Below, in pieces: positions 1-8,611 of a stretch of DNA of 64,000 nucleotides. Under the pieces are notes generated by a model, which saw nothing but the letters and a program-made list of their open reading frames with translations, was not told the DNA's origin and made no database searches. This DNA comes from Rhodospirillales bacterium. Lineage in GTDB: Bacteria; Pseudomonadota; Alphaproteobacteria; Rhodospirillales; Magnetospirillaceae. Positions within the stretch are counted from its first letter, which is position 1; each line of letters opens with the position of its first letter. The stretch spans positions 248,001 to 312,000 of the forward strand of contig JACFNC010000004.1 in assembly GCA_019455065.1 (NCBI GenBank). Direction: 5' to 3'. A program made the position numbers and the translations under genes.

Positions 1-2
1 CG

Positions 3-1427
3 CATGACCGCTTCGGCCGGCGGCGCGACGAGGTCGAGTTCCATCCGGCTTGGCACCAAATGCTGTCGATGCTCTTTCACGAAGGCATCCATTCGGCGCC
101 GTGGGCGGAACCCCGGCAGGGCGCCCATGTCCTGCGCGCTGCCAAGTACATGATGCTGGCGCAGGTCGAATGCGGCGCCCTGTGCCCGGTGACCATGACC
201 TTCGGTTCCGTGCCCACCTTGCGTACCGTGCCGGATATCGCCGCCGAGTGGCTGCCCAAGGTGTTCTCGCGCCGGTACGATCCAGCCTTCCGGCCGGTGG
301 CCGAGAAGTCCGGCGCCATGATCGGCATGGGCCTGACCGAGAAACAGGGCGGCTCCGACGTACGGGCCAACTCCACCCGCGCCATTCCCATAGCCGGCAG
401 CGACCGCGAATACACCCTGGTCGGCCACAAGTGGTTCCTGTCGGCGCCGATGTGCGACGCCTTTCTGGTGACCGCGCAGGCACCGGGCGGCATGACCTGT
501 TTCTTCATGCCCCGTTTCACGCCGGACGGGCAGCCGAACGGACTGCGTTTGCAGCGGCTGAAGGACAAGGTGGGCAACCGCTCCAACGCCACCAGCGAGG
601 CCGAGTTCGCCGGCGCCTGGGCGGTGCGGGTGGGCGAGGAGGGGCGCGGCATTCCGACCATCCTCGACATGGCCACATACACGCGCCTCGATTGCGCCCT
701 CGGCACCACCGGGATCATGCGCCAGGCGGTGTCCCAGGCGGTGTTCCACGCGGCCAACCGCTCGGCCTTCCAGAAGCGGCTGATCGACCAGCCGCTGATG
801 CGCAACGTGCTGGCCGACCTCGCCCTCGAGACCGAGGCGGCGATGGCCCTGTGCTTGCGCATGGCCCGCGCCTTCGACGCCCAGGACGATGCGGGCGAGA
901 CGGCGTTGCGCCGTCTGCTCACGCCGGCCGCCAAGTACTGGATATGCAAGCGCGGCCCCACGCTCGCCGCCGAGGCGATGGAGGTGATCGGCGGCAGCGG
1001 CTATGTCGAAGAGAGCAACCTGCCCCGCATCTACCGCGAGATGCCGGTCAACTCCATCTGGGAGGGATCGGGAAACGTCATGTGCCTGGACGTGCTGCGG
1101 GCGCTCATGCGCTCGCCCGCCGCGCTCGAGGCCTATTTCGCGGAACTGAGGCCGGCGCGCGGGACCGATCCCCGGTTCGACGCCTTCGTGCGCGATCTCG
1201 AGGCCCAATTCGCTGACCGGGCCGACATCGAGGGTAGGGCGCGGCGGGTGACCGAGATGCTGATGCTGGCCTTGCAGGGGGCGCTGCTCATCCGCCACGC
1301 CCAGGCCGCGGTCGCCGACGCCTTCTGCGCTTCGCGCCTGGGCGGCGATTGGGGCCGCAATTTCGGTTCGCTGCCCTCGGGACTTGCGCTCGGGGACATC
1401 GTCGAGCGCGCGATGCCGAAGACGTGA
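3..1427 (+). CDS. AidB-type acyl-CoA dehydrogenase (5' partial)
   Basis: FAD-dependent acyl-CoA dehydrogenase of the AidB/isovaleryl-CoA-like branch. The frame is open to the window edge and reads HDRFGRRRDEVEFHPAWHQM before the first internal Met at position 60. That stretch is typical AidB N-terminal sequence, so the true start lies upstream of the window and the Met at 60 is not the start. Supporting motifs are the FAD/substrate-loop GLTEKQGGSDVRANST, the C-terminal helical stretch EVIGGSGYVEESNLPRIYRE, and IWEGSGNVMCLDVLR, which is characteristic of AidB relatives. The next gene, 67 bp downstream on the same strand, is an acyl-CoA ligase, so a role in acyl-CoA catabolism is more likely than the alkylation-response role named for E. 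coli AidB. The substrate cannot be read from the sequence. Confidence 0.88.
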   Translation, partial: HDRFGRRRDEVEFHPAWHQMLSMLFHEGIHSAPWAEPRQGAHVLRAAKYMMLAQVECGALCPVTMTFGSVPTLRTVPDIAAEWLPKVFSRRYDPAFRPVAEKSGAMIGMGLTEKQGGSDVRANSTRAIPIAGSDREYTLVGHKWFLSAPMCDAFLVTAQAPGGMTCFFMPRFTPDGQPNGLRLQRLKDKVGNRSNATSEAEFAGAWAVRVGEEGRGIPTILDMATYTRLDCALGTTGIMRQAVSQAVFHAANRSAFQKRLIDQPLMRNVLADLALETEAAMALCLRMARAFDAQDDAGETALRRLLTPAAKYWICKRGPTLAAEAMEVIGGSGYVEESNLPRIYREMPVNSIWEGSGNVMCLDVLRALMRSPAALEAYFAELRPARGTDPRFDAFVRDLEAQFADRADIEGRARRVTEMLMLALQGALLIRHAQAAVADAFCASRLGGDWGRNFGSLPSGLALGDIVERAMPKT

Positions 1428-1494
1428 CTGCGCGTGCCATGACCACCAGATGAACCAAGGGCGCCACAAGGCGCCGCCAGAGGGAGGATAAACA

Positions 1495-3000
1495 ATGATC
1501 ACCATTGGGGAATTGCTGGAGAGCAACGCACGCAAGTTCGGCGGTCGCGAGGCTTTGCTGTACCAGGATCGCCGTTACAGCTTCGTGGACGTGGACGTGG
1601 AGGCCACCAGGGCCGCCGCCGCCCTGCAGTCGCTAGGGGTGGAGAAGGGGGACAAGGTGGCGGTCATGGGCCAGAACACCACCGCCTTCGTGTTCGCCTG
1701 TTTCGGTGCGCTGCGCATCGGTGCGGTGATCGTGCCCATCAACCACAAGCTGATGCCCCCGGAGACCGCCTACATCCTGGAGCACAGCGAAAGCAAGGTG
1801 TGGCTGTTCGACGGCAGCCTGGCGGACGTGGCCCGCAAGGTGAGCACGAAGGCCCGCGTGCTGTGCATGGACAGCGACGCGGACGGCTTCGAGCGCTTCG
1901 AGGCGGTGATGGCGGCCGGGCACCCCTACCGGCCCCAGGCGGTGAACAGCGACGATCTCGGCGAGATACTGTACACCTCCGGAACGACCGGCAAGCCGAA
2001 GGGCTGCATGCATTCGCAGGCCAACGTCCTGCTCGCCGCGATCGCGTCCAACCTGGTGTTCGGCCTGGGCCAGTTCGACCGCACGCTGATCGGCATGCCG
2101 ATCTGGCACTGCTTCCCCCTCAACAACATGCTGATCGGCAGCTACTACGTCGGCGCCTCGGTGGTGCTGATGCGCGAATACCACCCGGTCGAGTTCCTCA
2201 AGCTCATCCAGGCGGAGCGCTGCACGGCCTTCTTTGGCGCCCCCATCGCCTTCATCATGCCGGTGCAGAAGGTGCCGGTGTTCGACAGCTTCGATCTGTC
2301 CAGCGTACGCATATGGATGTATGGCGGCGGCCCCATCGACGCCGACACCGCGCGCATGCTGATGGACCGCTACAAGACCACGAACTTCTACCAGGTTTTC
2401 GGCATGACCGAGACCGGCCCCACCGGCATGGCGCTCTATCCCAGCGAACAGGTGGCCAAGGCGGGCTCGATCGGCCGCTACGCCATCAGCGGCTGCGACA
2501 TGCGGGTGGTGAAGGCCGACGGCGGCGAGGCCGGGCCGGGCGAGATCGGCGAAATCTGGTTCAGGTGCCAGTCGATCATGCGCGGCTACTACCGCGACCC
2601 GGTCGCCACCGCGGAAGTGTTCTCGGACGGCTGGTACAAGACCGGCGATCTCGCCCGCCTCGACGAGGACGGCTACCTGTTCATCGTCGACCGCGCCAAG
2701 GACATGATCATCGTCGGGGGCGAGAACGTGTACTGCAAGGAGGTCGAGGACGTGCTGGCGGCCTATCCGGGGGTGCTGGAATGCGCCGTCGTCGGCCAGA
2801 AGGACAAGGACTGGGGCGAGACGGTGGTGGCCGTGGTCGTCGCCCAGGAGCCGCTCGACGAAGCTTCGCTCAAGGCGCATCTCGGCGAACGTCTGGCCCG
2901 CTACAAGGTGCCGCGCGTTTTCCGCTTCGTCGACCAGTTGCCGCGCACGCCGACCGGCAAGGTGATGAAGTACGTGATCCGGGACACGCTGGCCGGGTGA
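1495..3000 (+). CDS. Acyl-CoA ligase (class I adenylate-forming enzyme)
   Basis: ATP-dependent CoA ligase of 501 residues that should activate a carboxylic acid through an acyl-adenylate. The P-loop-like motif YTSGTTGKPKG lies near residue 160. The TGD/hinge region GWYKTGDLARLDEDGY lies near residues 380-395, and the C-terminal PTGKVMKY carries the catalytic lysine. The length is usual for medium/long-chain or aryl-CoA ligases. The start has a strong Shine-Dalgarno sequence (gggagga) 6 bases upstream. Pairing with the upstream acyl-CoA dehydrogenase suggests a beta-oxidation-type pathway. The acyl substrate is not identifiable by eye. Confidence 0.88.
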   Translation: MITIGELLESNARKFGGREALLYQDRRYSFVDVDVEATRAAAALQSLGVEKGDKVAVMGQNTTAFVFACFGALRIGAVIVPINHKLMPPETAYILEHSESKVWLFDGSLADVARKVSTKARVLCMDSDADGFERFEAVMAAGHPYRPQAVNSDDLGEILYTSGTTGKPKGCMHSQANVLLAAIASNLVFGLGQFDRTLIGMPIWHCFPLNNMLIGSYYVGASVVLMREYHPVEFLKLIQAERCTAFFGAPIAFIMPVQKVPVFDSFDLSSVRIWMYGGGPIDADTARMLMDRYKTTNFYQVFGMTETGPTGMALYPSEQVAKAGSIGRYAISGCDMRVVKADGGEAGPGEIGEIWFRCQSIMRGYYRDPVATAEVFSDGWYKTGDLARLDEDGYLFIVDRAKDMIIVGGENVYCKEVEDVLAAYPGVLECAVVGQKDKDWGETVVAVVVAQEPLDEASLKAHLGERLARYKVPRVFRFVDQLPRTPTGKVMKYVIRDTLAG

Positions 3001-3004
3001 CCGC

Positions 3005-3949
3005 TCAGGCCGCCTCGGCGCCGTAGTACAGCGTCACCGCGTGCCGGGCCTCGGCGAAGAACAGCCAGCGCTCGACCACCACGCCGAGGCTGACCGACGC
3101 CGCCGCCAGCAGCGCCGCGCCCGCAGCAAGCACCGGCGGCAGCGCGGCGGTCGCGGCGGTCAGGACGAGGGGCAGGGCGAAGGCCGTGCCGTGGGCGACG
3201 AGTCGCAGCTTGGCCGCGTGCTTGCGGGCGACCCGGTAGCCCATTTCCTTGAGCAGGTAGTTGTCCTCGGTGTGCGGGGCGTCGATCAGGCGCACCCGTC
3301 CGGTGCGCAGGCCGGTCGCGGTGTTGGGGGTGCTGATGGCGGCGTTGGTGTCGATGAACCACCAGTAGGCGGCCTTGATCGCCCAGCCAGCCGCCGTCGC
3401 CGCCAGGGCGGTTGCCGTCACCGCCCAGTGGCCGAGGCCGAACAGGTGAAGCAGTGCATTCAGCCACAGCGCCCCGGTCACCAGCGCCAGCGCCAGATAG
3501 GCCGGCAGAACGAAGCCGTTGTGCCACTGGTGGATGGGCTTCAGGCTGCGATAGATCATCGCCGTGCAGCCCACGGTGACGGCCGACATCATGGCGGTGC
3601 CGACGCCGAAGAATCCCCACAGGCCGTCATTGCGTTCGAGAAATACCCAGCCGATGGCGAACAGGCCGGCGGGTGCGTAAGTGACGATGGCCGCCACTCC
3701 CTCGCGCGATAGCCAGGACGATCGCCACTGGGTCAGCGCCCGCCAGGCGCGCTCCGGATGGCCGAGATGGAAGGTCGATGACAGCAGCCCCAGCGACACC
3801 GCCCCCAGCGCCAGGGCGAGGGCGGCCAGCCCGAACCAGCGTTCCGCCGGAATCACCCCCGCCGGCCCCAGCACGCCCAGCAACGCCAGCAGCCCATAGC
3901 CGGCGCCCGAGGCGGTGGTGAAGAAGATGACCGAAAATGCCGGGTGCAT
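3005..3949 (-). CDS. soeC: SoeC, membrane anchor of sulfite dehydrogenase
   Basis: Membrane protein of 314 residues of the DmsC type, with about eight hydrophobic helices starting at HPAFSVIFFTTASGAGYGLL. Conserved DmsC-like landmarks include SSTFHLGHPERAWRALTQWRSSWLSREG. It follows the Fe-S subunit and molybdopterin subunit genes on the same strand, giving the A-B-C order of the SoeABC sulfite-oxidising enzyme of purple sulfur bacteria. There it anchors the cytoplasmic catalytic pair and passes electrons to quinone. A DMSO- or polysulfide-reductase anchor is possible by family, but the dsr, sox and sqr context favours sulfite oxidation. The gap to soeB (213 bp) carries two repeat elements. 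Confidence 0.8.
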   Translation of the reverse strand: MHPAFSVIFFTTASGAGYGLLALLGVLGPAGVIPAERWFGLAALALALGAVSLGLLSSTFHLGHPERAWRALTQWRSSWLSREGVAAIVTYAPAGLFAIGWVFLERNDGLWGFFGVGTAMMSAVTVGCTAMIYRSLKPIHQWHNGFVLPAYLALALVTGALWLNALLHLFGLGHWAVTATALAATAAGWAIKAAYWWFIDTNAAISTPNTATGLRTGRVRLIDAPHTEDNYLLKEMGYRVARKHAAKLRLVAHGTAFALPLVLTAATAALPPVLAAGAALLAAASVSLGVVVERWLFFAEARHAVTLYYGAEAA

Positions 3950-3976
3950 GGGTTAGGGCCTCACCGCCACGGAGTT

Positions 3977-4055
3977 CGTCATTCCCGCGCAAGCGGGAAA
4001 CCATTCCCCCAGGCTCCTGGCAAATGGATGCCCGCCTTCGCGGGCATGAGAGACT
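3977..4055. repeat. Palindromic intergenic repeat, family 2, copy 1
   Basis: An inverted-repeat unit begins cgtcattcccgcgcaagcgg and ends near cccgccttcgcgggcatgag, so both halves fold as short GC hairpins. A second copy of the same type lies at 38184-38251 next to dsrJ. It sits in the soeB-soeC gap and directly abuts a family 1 repeat. Confidence 0.75.
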
Positions 4056-4057
4056 GT

Positions 4058-4142
4058 CGTCATTCCGAGGAGGCGCAGCCGACGAAGCAATCCAGCGCCC
4101 GCGACAGATCTGGATTGCTTCGCCTGTAGCTCGCAATGACGG
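4058..4142. repeat. Palindromic intergenic repeat, family 1, copy 1
   Basis: The unit opens cgtcattccgaggaggcgca, contains gacgaagcaatccag, then ctggattgcttcg style sequence in inverted orientation, and closes cgcaatgacgg. The whole unit is therefore an imperfect palindrome of about 85 bp. Similar copies are at 4921-5002, 10332-10412, 16895-16976 and 53053-53131. It lies in the soeB-soeC intergenic gap. Confidence 0.8.
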
Positions 4143-4163
4143 CTCTTGATCACCAGTTCCCCC

Positions 4164-4901
4164 CTAGCGCGACAGCAACTTGTCGACCCATTGCAGCAGC
4201 CGGTCGCCGTTGCCCGCCGGTTCCAGGACCTCGGGCGCCCCGATCTGCTGCGAGCGCGTCCTGCGCGGCCTGGGCGGCAGGTACTTGTTGGTCGGCTTGT
4301 AGCCGATCTCGGGCATCAGGTCGTAGCCGCCGCGCTCCTGCACCAGCCGCGACACCGGCGAGGTGGGATCGCCCAGATCGCCGAAGTGGCGCGCCCCGGC
4401 CGGACAGGTGGCGACGCAGGCCGGCACGCGGTCGACCTCGTCGAGATTTTCATTGTAGATGCGGTCGATGCACAGCGTGCATTTCTTCATGACGCCGGCA
4501 TCGGTGTCGAATTCGCGGGCCCCGTAGGGGCAGGCCCAGGAGCACAGCTTGCAGCCGATGCACTTGCTCTCGTCGACCAGCACGATGCCGTCCTCGGAGC
4601 GCTTGTACGAGGCGCCGGTGGGACAGACGGTGACGCAGGCCGGCGTCTCGCAGTGCAGGCAGGACTTCGGGAAATGCACGGTGCGGCAGTCGTCGCCGAC
4701 GCTGACCTCGAAAGTGTGGACGCGGTTGAACCACACGCCATCGACCCCGGCTCCGTAGGGTTTGAGATCGGTCAGCGGCGCCATGTGTCCGCCGGTGTTC
4801 CATTCCTTGCAGTTCGTCACGCAGGCGTGGCAGCCGACACAGATGTCGAGGTCGATGACCAGGCCGAGCTTTTTTTGGGTGGCGGCGGGCAGGGTGGTCA
4901 T
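4164..4901 (-). CDS. soeB: SoeB, four-cluster Fe-S subunit of sulfite dehydrogenase
   Basis: DMSO-reductase-type ferredoxin subunit of 245 residues. Four cysteine groups for four [4Fe-4S] clusters are visible in order: CVGCHACVTNC, CLHCETPACVTVC, CIGCKLCSWAC, and the split CTLC...CVATC. No signal peptide is seen, so it should be cytoplasmic, as in SoeABC. It would relay electrons from the molybdenum subunit to the membrane anchor. It lies between soeA and soeC on the same strand. By family alone it could also serve a DMSO- or polysulfide-type reductase. Confidence 0.85.
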   Translation of the reverse strand: MTTLPAATQKKLGLVIDLDICVGCHACVTNCKEWNTGGHMAPLTDLKPYGAGVDGVWFNRVHTFEVSVGDDCRTVHFPKSCLHCETPACVTVCPTGASYKRSEDGIVLVDESKCIGCKLCSWACPYGAREFDTDAGVMKKCTLCIDRIYNENLDEVDRVPACVATCPAGARHFGDLGDPTSPVSRLVQERGGYDLMPEIGYKPTNKYLPPRPRRTRSQQIGAPEVLEPAGNGDRLLQWVDKLLSR

Positions 4902-4920
4902 GGGCCAACCCAGCCGGCCT

Positions 4921-5002
4921 CGTCATTGCGAGGAGCAAAGCGACGAAGCAATCCAGGGCGGCGGCGGTTGCTGGATTGCTTCGCCATCGGCTCGCAATGA
5001 CG
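4921..5002. repeat. Palindromic intergenic repeat, family 1, copy 2
   Basis: A good copy of the 80-85 bp family 1 unit, from cgtcattgcgaggagcaaag to ctcgcaatgacggg, placed between the end of soeA and the start of soeB. The two halves (gacgaagcaatccag and ctggattgcttcgcc) are inverted repeats, so the transcript would form a long hairpin between soeA and soeB. Confidence 0.85.
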
Positions 5003-5016
5003 GGCAAAGGCGTTCC

Positions 5017-7908
5017 TCATCCCGCCGTCCTCGCCTTGCGGAATTCGGCGCCGAAGCGCGACACCTTGGGGGTGTCGGGCAGGCCGGGCGGCTTGCGCAG
5101 GGTGGGGAATTGCGGGGCGGTCTCGCCGAACTCGGCGTCCGCGCACCGTTCCACGCGCACCTTGAGGTCGAACCAGGCGGCTTGGCCGGTCACCGGGTCG
5201 GAATTGGAATAGCGGAAACCATCCTCGCGCGGCGGCAATAGTTCGCTGATGACGTGGTTGAGCAGGAAGCCCTGCTTGGCCTCGGGTGCGTCGGGATCGA
5301 GGGCCCAGGCGCCGGAGCGCTTGCCGATGGCGTTCCAGGTCCACACGGTATCCACATTGACGCCCTCCACCAGCTTGACCTGGCACTTGACGCGCGAGTG
5401 ATGGCTCGTCACCCACACCCAGTCGCCGTCGGCGATGCCCAGGCTCGCCGCCTTGGCGCGGTGCATGTACAGCCGGTTGCGGTTCATGATCTGGCGCAGC
5501 CAGGCGTTCTGCGAGCCCCACGAGTGGTACATGAACATCGGCCGCTGGGTCAGCGCGTGCAGGGGGAAGCTGCGGGCATCCACCGCCGCCTCCTCGAAGG
5601 GCACGTACCAGATCGGGAGCGGGTCGAAATAGGCCTCGATGCGAGCCCGCTCGCTGTCGGGCGGCTGGATGGTGCCGTGGCCGCGGGCGGCGTTGCGGAA
5701 TTTCTGCAAGACCTCGGAATAGACGTGCATGACGATCTGATCGGGCTTGCCGATGAAGCCCATGGTCGTCGCGTACTCCAAATAGTCCTTGTTTGCCATC
5801 TTGTAGTATTTTTGCCCGTCCGGAAGCTCGTAGTGCCAGAACGACTGGTGCTCGACATAGCGCTGGAGCTGGTCGGGATTGGGCTCGCCCCGGCCGTGCT
5901 TGCGGCCGTCGACCCCTCGCCAGCCGGCCAGCGGGCCGAGGCCGGGGGCGCGTTCGTGATTGGCCAGGTAGTCGGGGTAGCCGCCGGGGTATTTGGGACC
6001 GCCGTCGGCGTCCACCATGCCGGGCAGGCCGAGGCGGGCGCCGAGGTCGAGCAGCACCTCCTGGAACGACCGCACGTCGCGGTCGGGCGCGACCACCGGA
6101 TGGCGGATGGCGTCGGCCGGTCCGTCGGCATGGCAGATGGGGCGGTCCAGCAGCGAGATGCAGTCCCAGCGCTCGAGATAGGTGGTGTCCGGCAGAACCA
6201 GGTCGGCATAGGCCACCATCTCCGAGAAATAGGCGTCGGAATAGATGATGTGCGGGATCTTGGACTTGCCGCTGTTCGGGCACTTGTCGGTGAGCATGGA
6301 CATCACGCCCGCCGTGTTCATCGACGAGTTCCAGCTCATGTTCGCCATGTACAGGAACAGGGTGTCGATGCGGTAGGGGTCGCCCTTCCATGCGTTGGTG
6401 ATGACCATGTGCATCAGCCCGTGCGAGGCGAGCGGCGCCTCCCAGGAATAGGCCTTGTCGATGCGCCGCGCCCGCCCGTCCGCCTCGATCAGCAAGTCTT
6501 CGGGTCCCATCGGGAAACCCAGCGGCGGGCCGGGCAGGGGAGTGTCCGGCCTCACCTCGCCCACCTTGCCGGCCGGCTTCTGCGCGGGCGGCACCGGCTT
6601 GGGGAAGGGCGGCTTGTAGCGAAATCCCCCCGGCACCTCGATCGAACCCAGCAGAACCTGCAGGGTGTGGATGGCGCGGCAGGTGTGGAAACCGTTGCTG
6701 TGCGCCGAGATGCCGCGCATGGCGTGCATCGCCACCGGCCGGCCGATCATCTTGGAATGCCGGCGGCCGGCCCAGTCGGTCCACGGCACGTTCAGCACGA
6801 TCTCTTCCTCGAACGCGACATGCGCCAGTTCGGCGGCGATGCGCCGAATGGTGTCGGCGGGGACGCCGGTCGTCGAGGCCACGCGCTCGGGCGCGTATCG
6901 GGGGTCGAGATAGCGCTCGGCCATCAGGCGGAAGGCCGGGGTGGCGGCGCGGCCGTCGGGCAGGGTGAAATCGCCGACCAGGGCCGGCTTGACCTCGGGC
7001 AGCAGGGCGCTGACGGGGGCCTGCTTCTCGCCATCCCAGCACAGCGGATTGCCCGCCTCGTCGCGCGCGAACAGCCCGTCGTCCTCGGTGCCGGGGGCCT
7101 GGATCACCAGCCAGGGCAGGTTGGTGTAGCGCACGAGGTAGTCGAGGTCGACCTTGCCCGCCTTCAACAGTTCGTGGATCAGGGCCATGACGAACAGGCC
7201 GTCGGTGCCCGGGCGGATGCCGACCCACTCGTCGGCGATCGCCGAGTAGCCGGTTTTGACGGGGTTTACCGAGACGAACTTGGCGCCGCGGGTCTTTAGG
7301 TGGCCGAGGCCGATCTTGATGGGGTTCGAATCATGGTCCTCGGTCACCCCGAACATCATGAAGTACTTGGTGCGCTTCCAGTCTGGCTCGCCGAACTCCC
7401 AGAACGAGCCGCCGACCGAATACAGCCCGCCGGCCGCCATGTTGACCGAGCAGAAGCCGCCATGGGCGGCGTAGTTGGGGGTGCCGAACTGGGTCGCCCA
7501 CCAGCCGGTCAGCGACTGGCTCTGGTCGCGGCCGGTGAAGAAGGCGAGCCGACGCGGATCGGTGCGCCGGATTTCGCCCAGCCATTCGGCGGCCAGGGAT
7601 AGCGCCTCCTCCCACTCGATCTCGACGAACTCGCCCTTGCCGCGCTCGCCGACGCGCTTCAAGGGCTTGCGCAGCCGCGCCGGGGAGTAGTGCTGCATGA
7701 TGCCGGAGGAACCTTTGGCGCACAGCACGCCGCGATTGACCGGATGTTCGCGGTTTCCCTGGATGTAGCGGACCTTGCCGTCGCGCAGATAGACTTTGAT
7801 GCCGCAGCGGCAGGCGCACATGTAGCAGGTCGTGTATTTGACCTCGTCGCCGACGACGGGCGAGGTGTCGATCACCTCCTCTTCGCCGGCCGGGCCGCCG
7901 TGCGCCAT
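5017..7908 (-). CDS. soeA: SoeA, molybdopterin catalytic subunit of sulfite dehydrogenase
   Basis: DMSO-reductase superfamily enzyme of 963 residues. The N-terminal [4Fe-4S] motif is Cys28-x2-Cys31-x3-Cys35 with Cys63, read in CYMCACRCGIKV and GVLCAKG. The likely Mo ligand is Cys153 in HGGFCSVN. There is no twin-arginine signal, so the protein should stay in the cytoplasm, as described for SoeABC and unlike periplasmic polysulfide reductases. Start is supported by ggagg 7 bases upstream of the ATG. With soeB and soeC it would oxidise sulfite made by the reverse Dsr system to sulfate. Polysulfide or thiosulfate reductase is the alternative family reading. Confidence 0.82.
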   Translation of the reverse strand: MAHGGPAGEEEVIDTSPVVGDEVKYTTCYMCACRCGIKVYLRDGKVRYIQGNREHPVNRGVLCAKGSSGIMQHYSPARLRKPLKRVGERGKGEFVEIEWEEALSLAAEWLGEIRRTDPRRLAFFTGRDQSQSLTGWWATQFGTPNYAAHGGFCSVNMAAGGLYSVGGSFWEFGEPDWKRTKYFMMFGVTEDHDSNPIKIGLGHLKTRGAKFVSVNPVKTGYSAIADEWVGIRPGTDGLFVMALIHELLKAGKVDLDYLVRYTNLPWLVIQAPGTEDDGLFARDEAGNPLCWDGEKQAPVSALLPEVKPALVGDFTLPDGRAATPAFRLMAERYLDPRYAPERVASTTGVPADTIRRIAAELAHVAFEEEIVLNVPWTDWAGRRHSKMIGRPVAMHAMRGISAHSNGFHTCRAIHTLQVLLGSIEVPGGFRYKPPFPKPVPPAQKPAGKVGEVRPDTPLPGPPLGFPMGPEDLLIEADGRARRIDKAYSWEAPLASHGLMHMVITNAWKGDPYRIDTLFLYMANMSWNSSMNTAGVMSMLTDKCPNSGKSKIPHIIYSDAYFSEMVAYADLVLPDTTYLERWDCISLLDRPICHADGPADAIRHPVVAPDRDVRSFQEVLLDLGARLGLPGMVDADGGPKYPGGYPDYLANHERAPGLGPLAGWRGVDGRKHGRGEPNPDQLQRYVEHQSFWHYELPDGQKYYKMANKDYLEYATTMGFIGKPDQIVMHVYSEVLQKFRNAARGHGTIQPPDSERARIEAYFDPLPIWYVPFEEAAVDARSFPLHALTQRPMFMYHSWGSQNAWLRQIMNRNRLYMHRAKAASLGIADGDWVWVTSHHSRVKCQVKLVEGVNVDTVWTWNAIGKRSGAWALDPDAPEAKQGFLLNHVISELLPPREDGFRYSNSDPVTGQAAWFDLKVRVERCADAEFGETAPQFPTLRKPPGLPDTPKVSRFGAEFRKARTAG

Positions 7909-8014
7909 CTTGGTTCCTCCCCATGCCCTCTGCGGGGCCGGAATATGAGCAACCTCTTATCTAAGACATATTATGGATTGCGGCAAGCCATCTTCGTGGC
8001 GGGACATGTCCCGA

Positions 8015-8389
8015 TCAGCGGGGCATGCCGCTGACCGTCGTGCCGCCGACCGCCTTCCAACCCAGAATGCCGCCCCGCATGCGGTGAATCTCGCCCGTGT
8101 AGCCATCCGCCACCAGGCGCATGGCGGCCATGCCGCAACGACTGCCGCTGCGGCAATGAATCACCAGTTTCCGGCCGTCGCTGGGGGGCAGGCGCGCCGG
8201 GTCGAAGACGGACAGGGGATTGAGTACGGCGCCGGGAATGTGTTCGGCCGCGAATTCGTTGACTTCGCGAACGTCAACAAGAACGGCTTCGCCTGCCGCC
8301 AGCCATTGCTTGACCTCGGCGGCGTCGACGACGTGGACGTTGTCGGCCGCCTGGCCGGAGTTGCCGAAACCGAACAGAAAATTGAGCAT
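8015..8389 (-). CDS. Single-domain rhodanese-like protein
   Basis: Rhodanese domain of 124 residues with the active-site loop CRSGSRCG and the upstream motifs VDVREVNEF and GAVLNPLSV. The first Cys of the loop would carry persulfide sulfur. The N-terminus (MLNFLFGFGN) is short and hydrophobic but not a convincing signal peptide. The gene is transcribed toward soeABC, with 106 bp between its stop and the soeA start. It has its own good promoter and may deliver or handle sulfane sulfur. Substrate is not known. Confidence 0.85.
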   Translation of the reverse strand: MLNFLFGFGNSGQAADNVHVVDAAEVKQWLAAGEAVLVDVREVNEFAAEHIPGAVLNPLSVFDPARLPPSDGRKLVIHCRSGSRCGMAAMRLVADGYTGEIHRMRGGILGWKAVGGTTVSGMPR

Positions 8390-8423
8390 GGTTCCTTCCG
8401 CAGCTCGTACTTTAGGTGTTGCT

Positions 8424-8451
8424 GATATAACGGCCGGCGGCCGCTTGTCAA
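8424..8451 (-). promoter_or_regulatory. Sigma70-type promoter of the rhodanese gene
   Basis: Read on the minus strand, a perfect -35 TTGACA (complement of 8446-8451) is followed after 16 bases by TATATC (complement of 8424-8429). Predicted transcription would start about 27 bases before the rhodanese ATG at 8389. The -35 overlaps that of a plus-strand promoter. Confidence 0.55.
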
Positions 8452-8471
8452 CGAGGAACGCGTTATATACT
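8445..8471 (+). promoter_or_regulatory. Divergent promoter for the small secreted protein
   Basis: TTGTCA at 8445-8450 and TATACT at 8466-8471, 15 bases apart. The -35 overlaps the minus-strand TTGACA. The 8-bp inverted repeat ATATAACG/CGTTATAT (8425-8432 and 8461-8468) brackets both promoters, so the two -10 boxes are mirror images. Spacing is short, so strength is uncertain. Confidence 0.35.
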
Positions 8472-8611
8472 CATTCCATGATGCGTTGATATGGCGGTTC
8501 AACCAGGTCATATCCACCCCGCGACCAGCGGATCAACTCCCCGATATCGTGTATGGGCTGATTGCGGTTCCGATGCCATCTAGCCATCGATTGCACGTTA
8601 ACGGCCGGCAG

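Noticed and set aside
3977-5002. A CRISPR array
   Set aside because: The repeats here are palindromic, of two different families, and are not regularly spaced with unique spacers; no cas gene is present.
5254-7299. A 681-codon plus-strand reading frame opposite soeA
   Set aside because: It has no family motif, is highly charged and repetitive in Gly/Arg/Val, and is the antisense frame of the well-supported soeA gene in GC-rich DNA.
3005-7908. Assignment of these genes as PadBCD subunits
   Set aside because: SoeA has the CYMCACRCGIKV motif and A-B-C order of SoeABC, and the dsr/sox context supports sulfite oxidation. PadB-like features fit the gene at 10428-13139 better.
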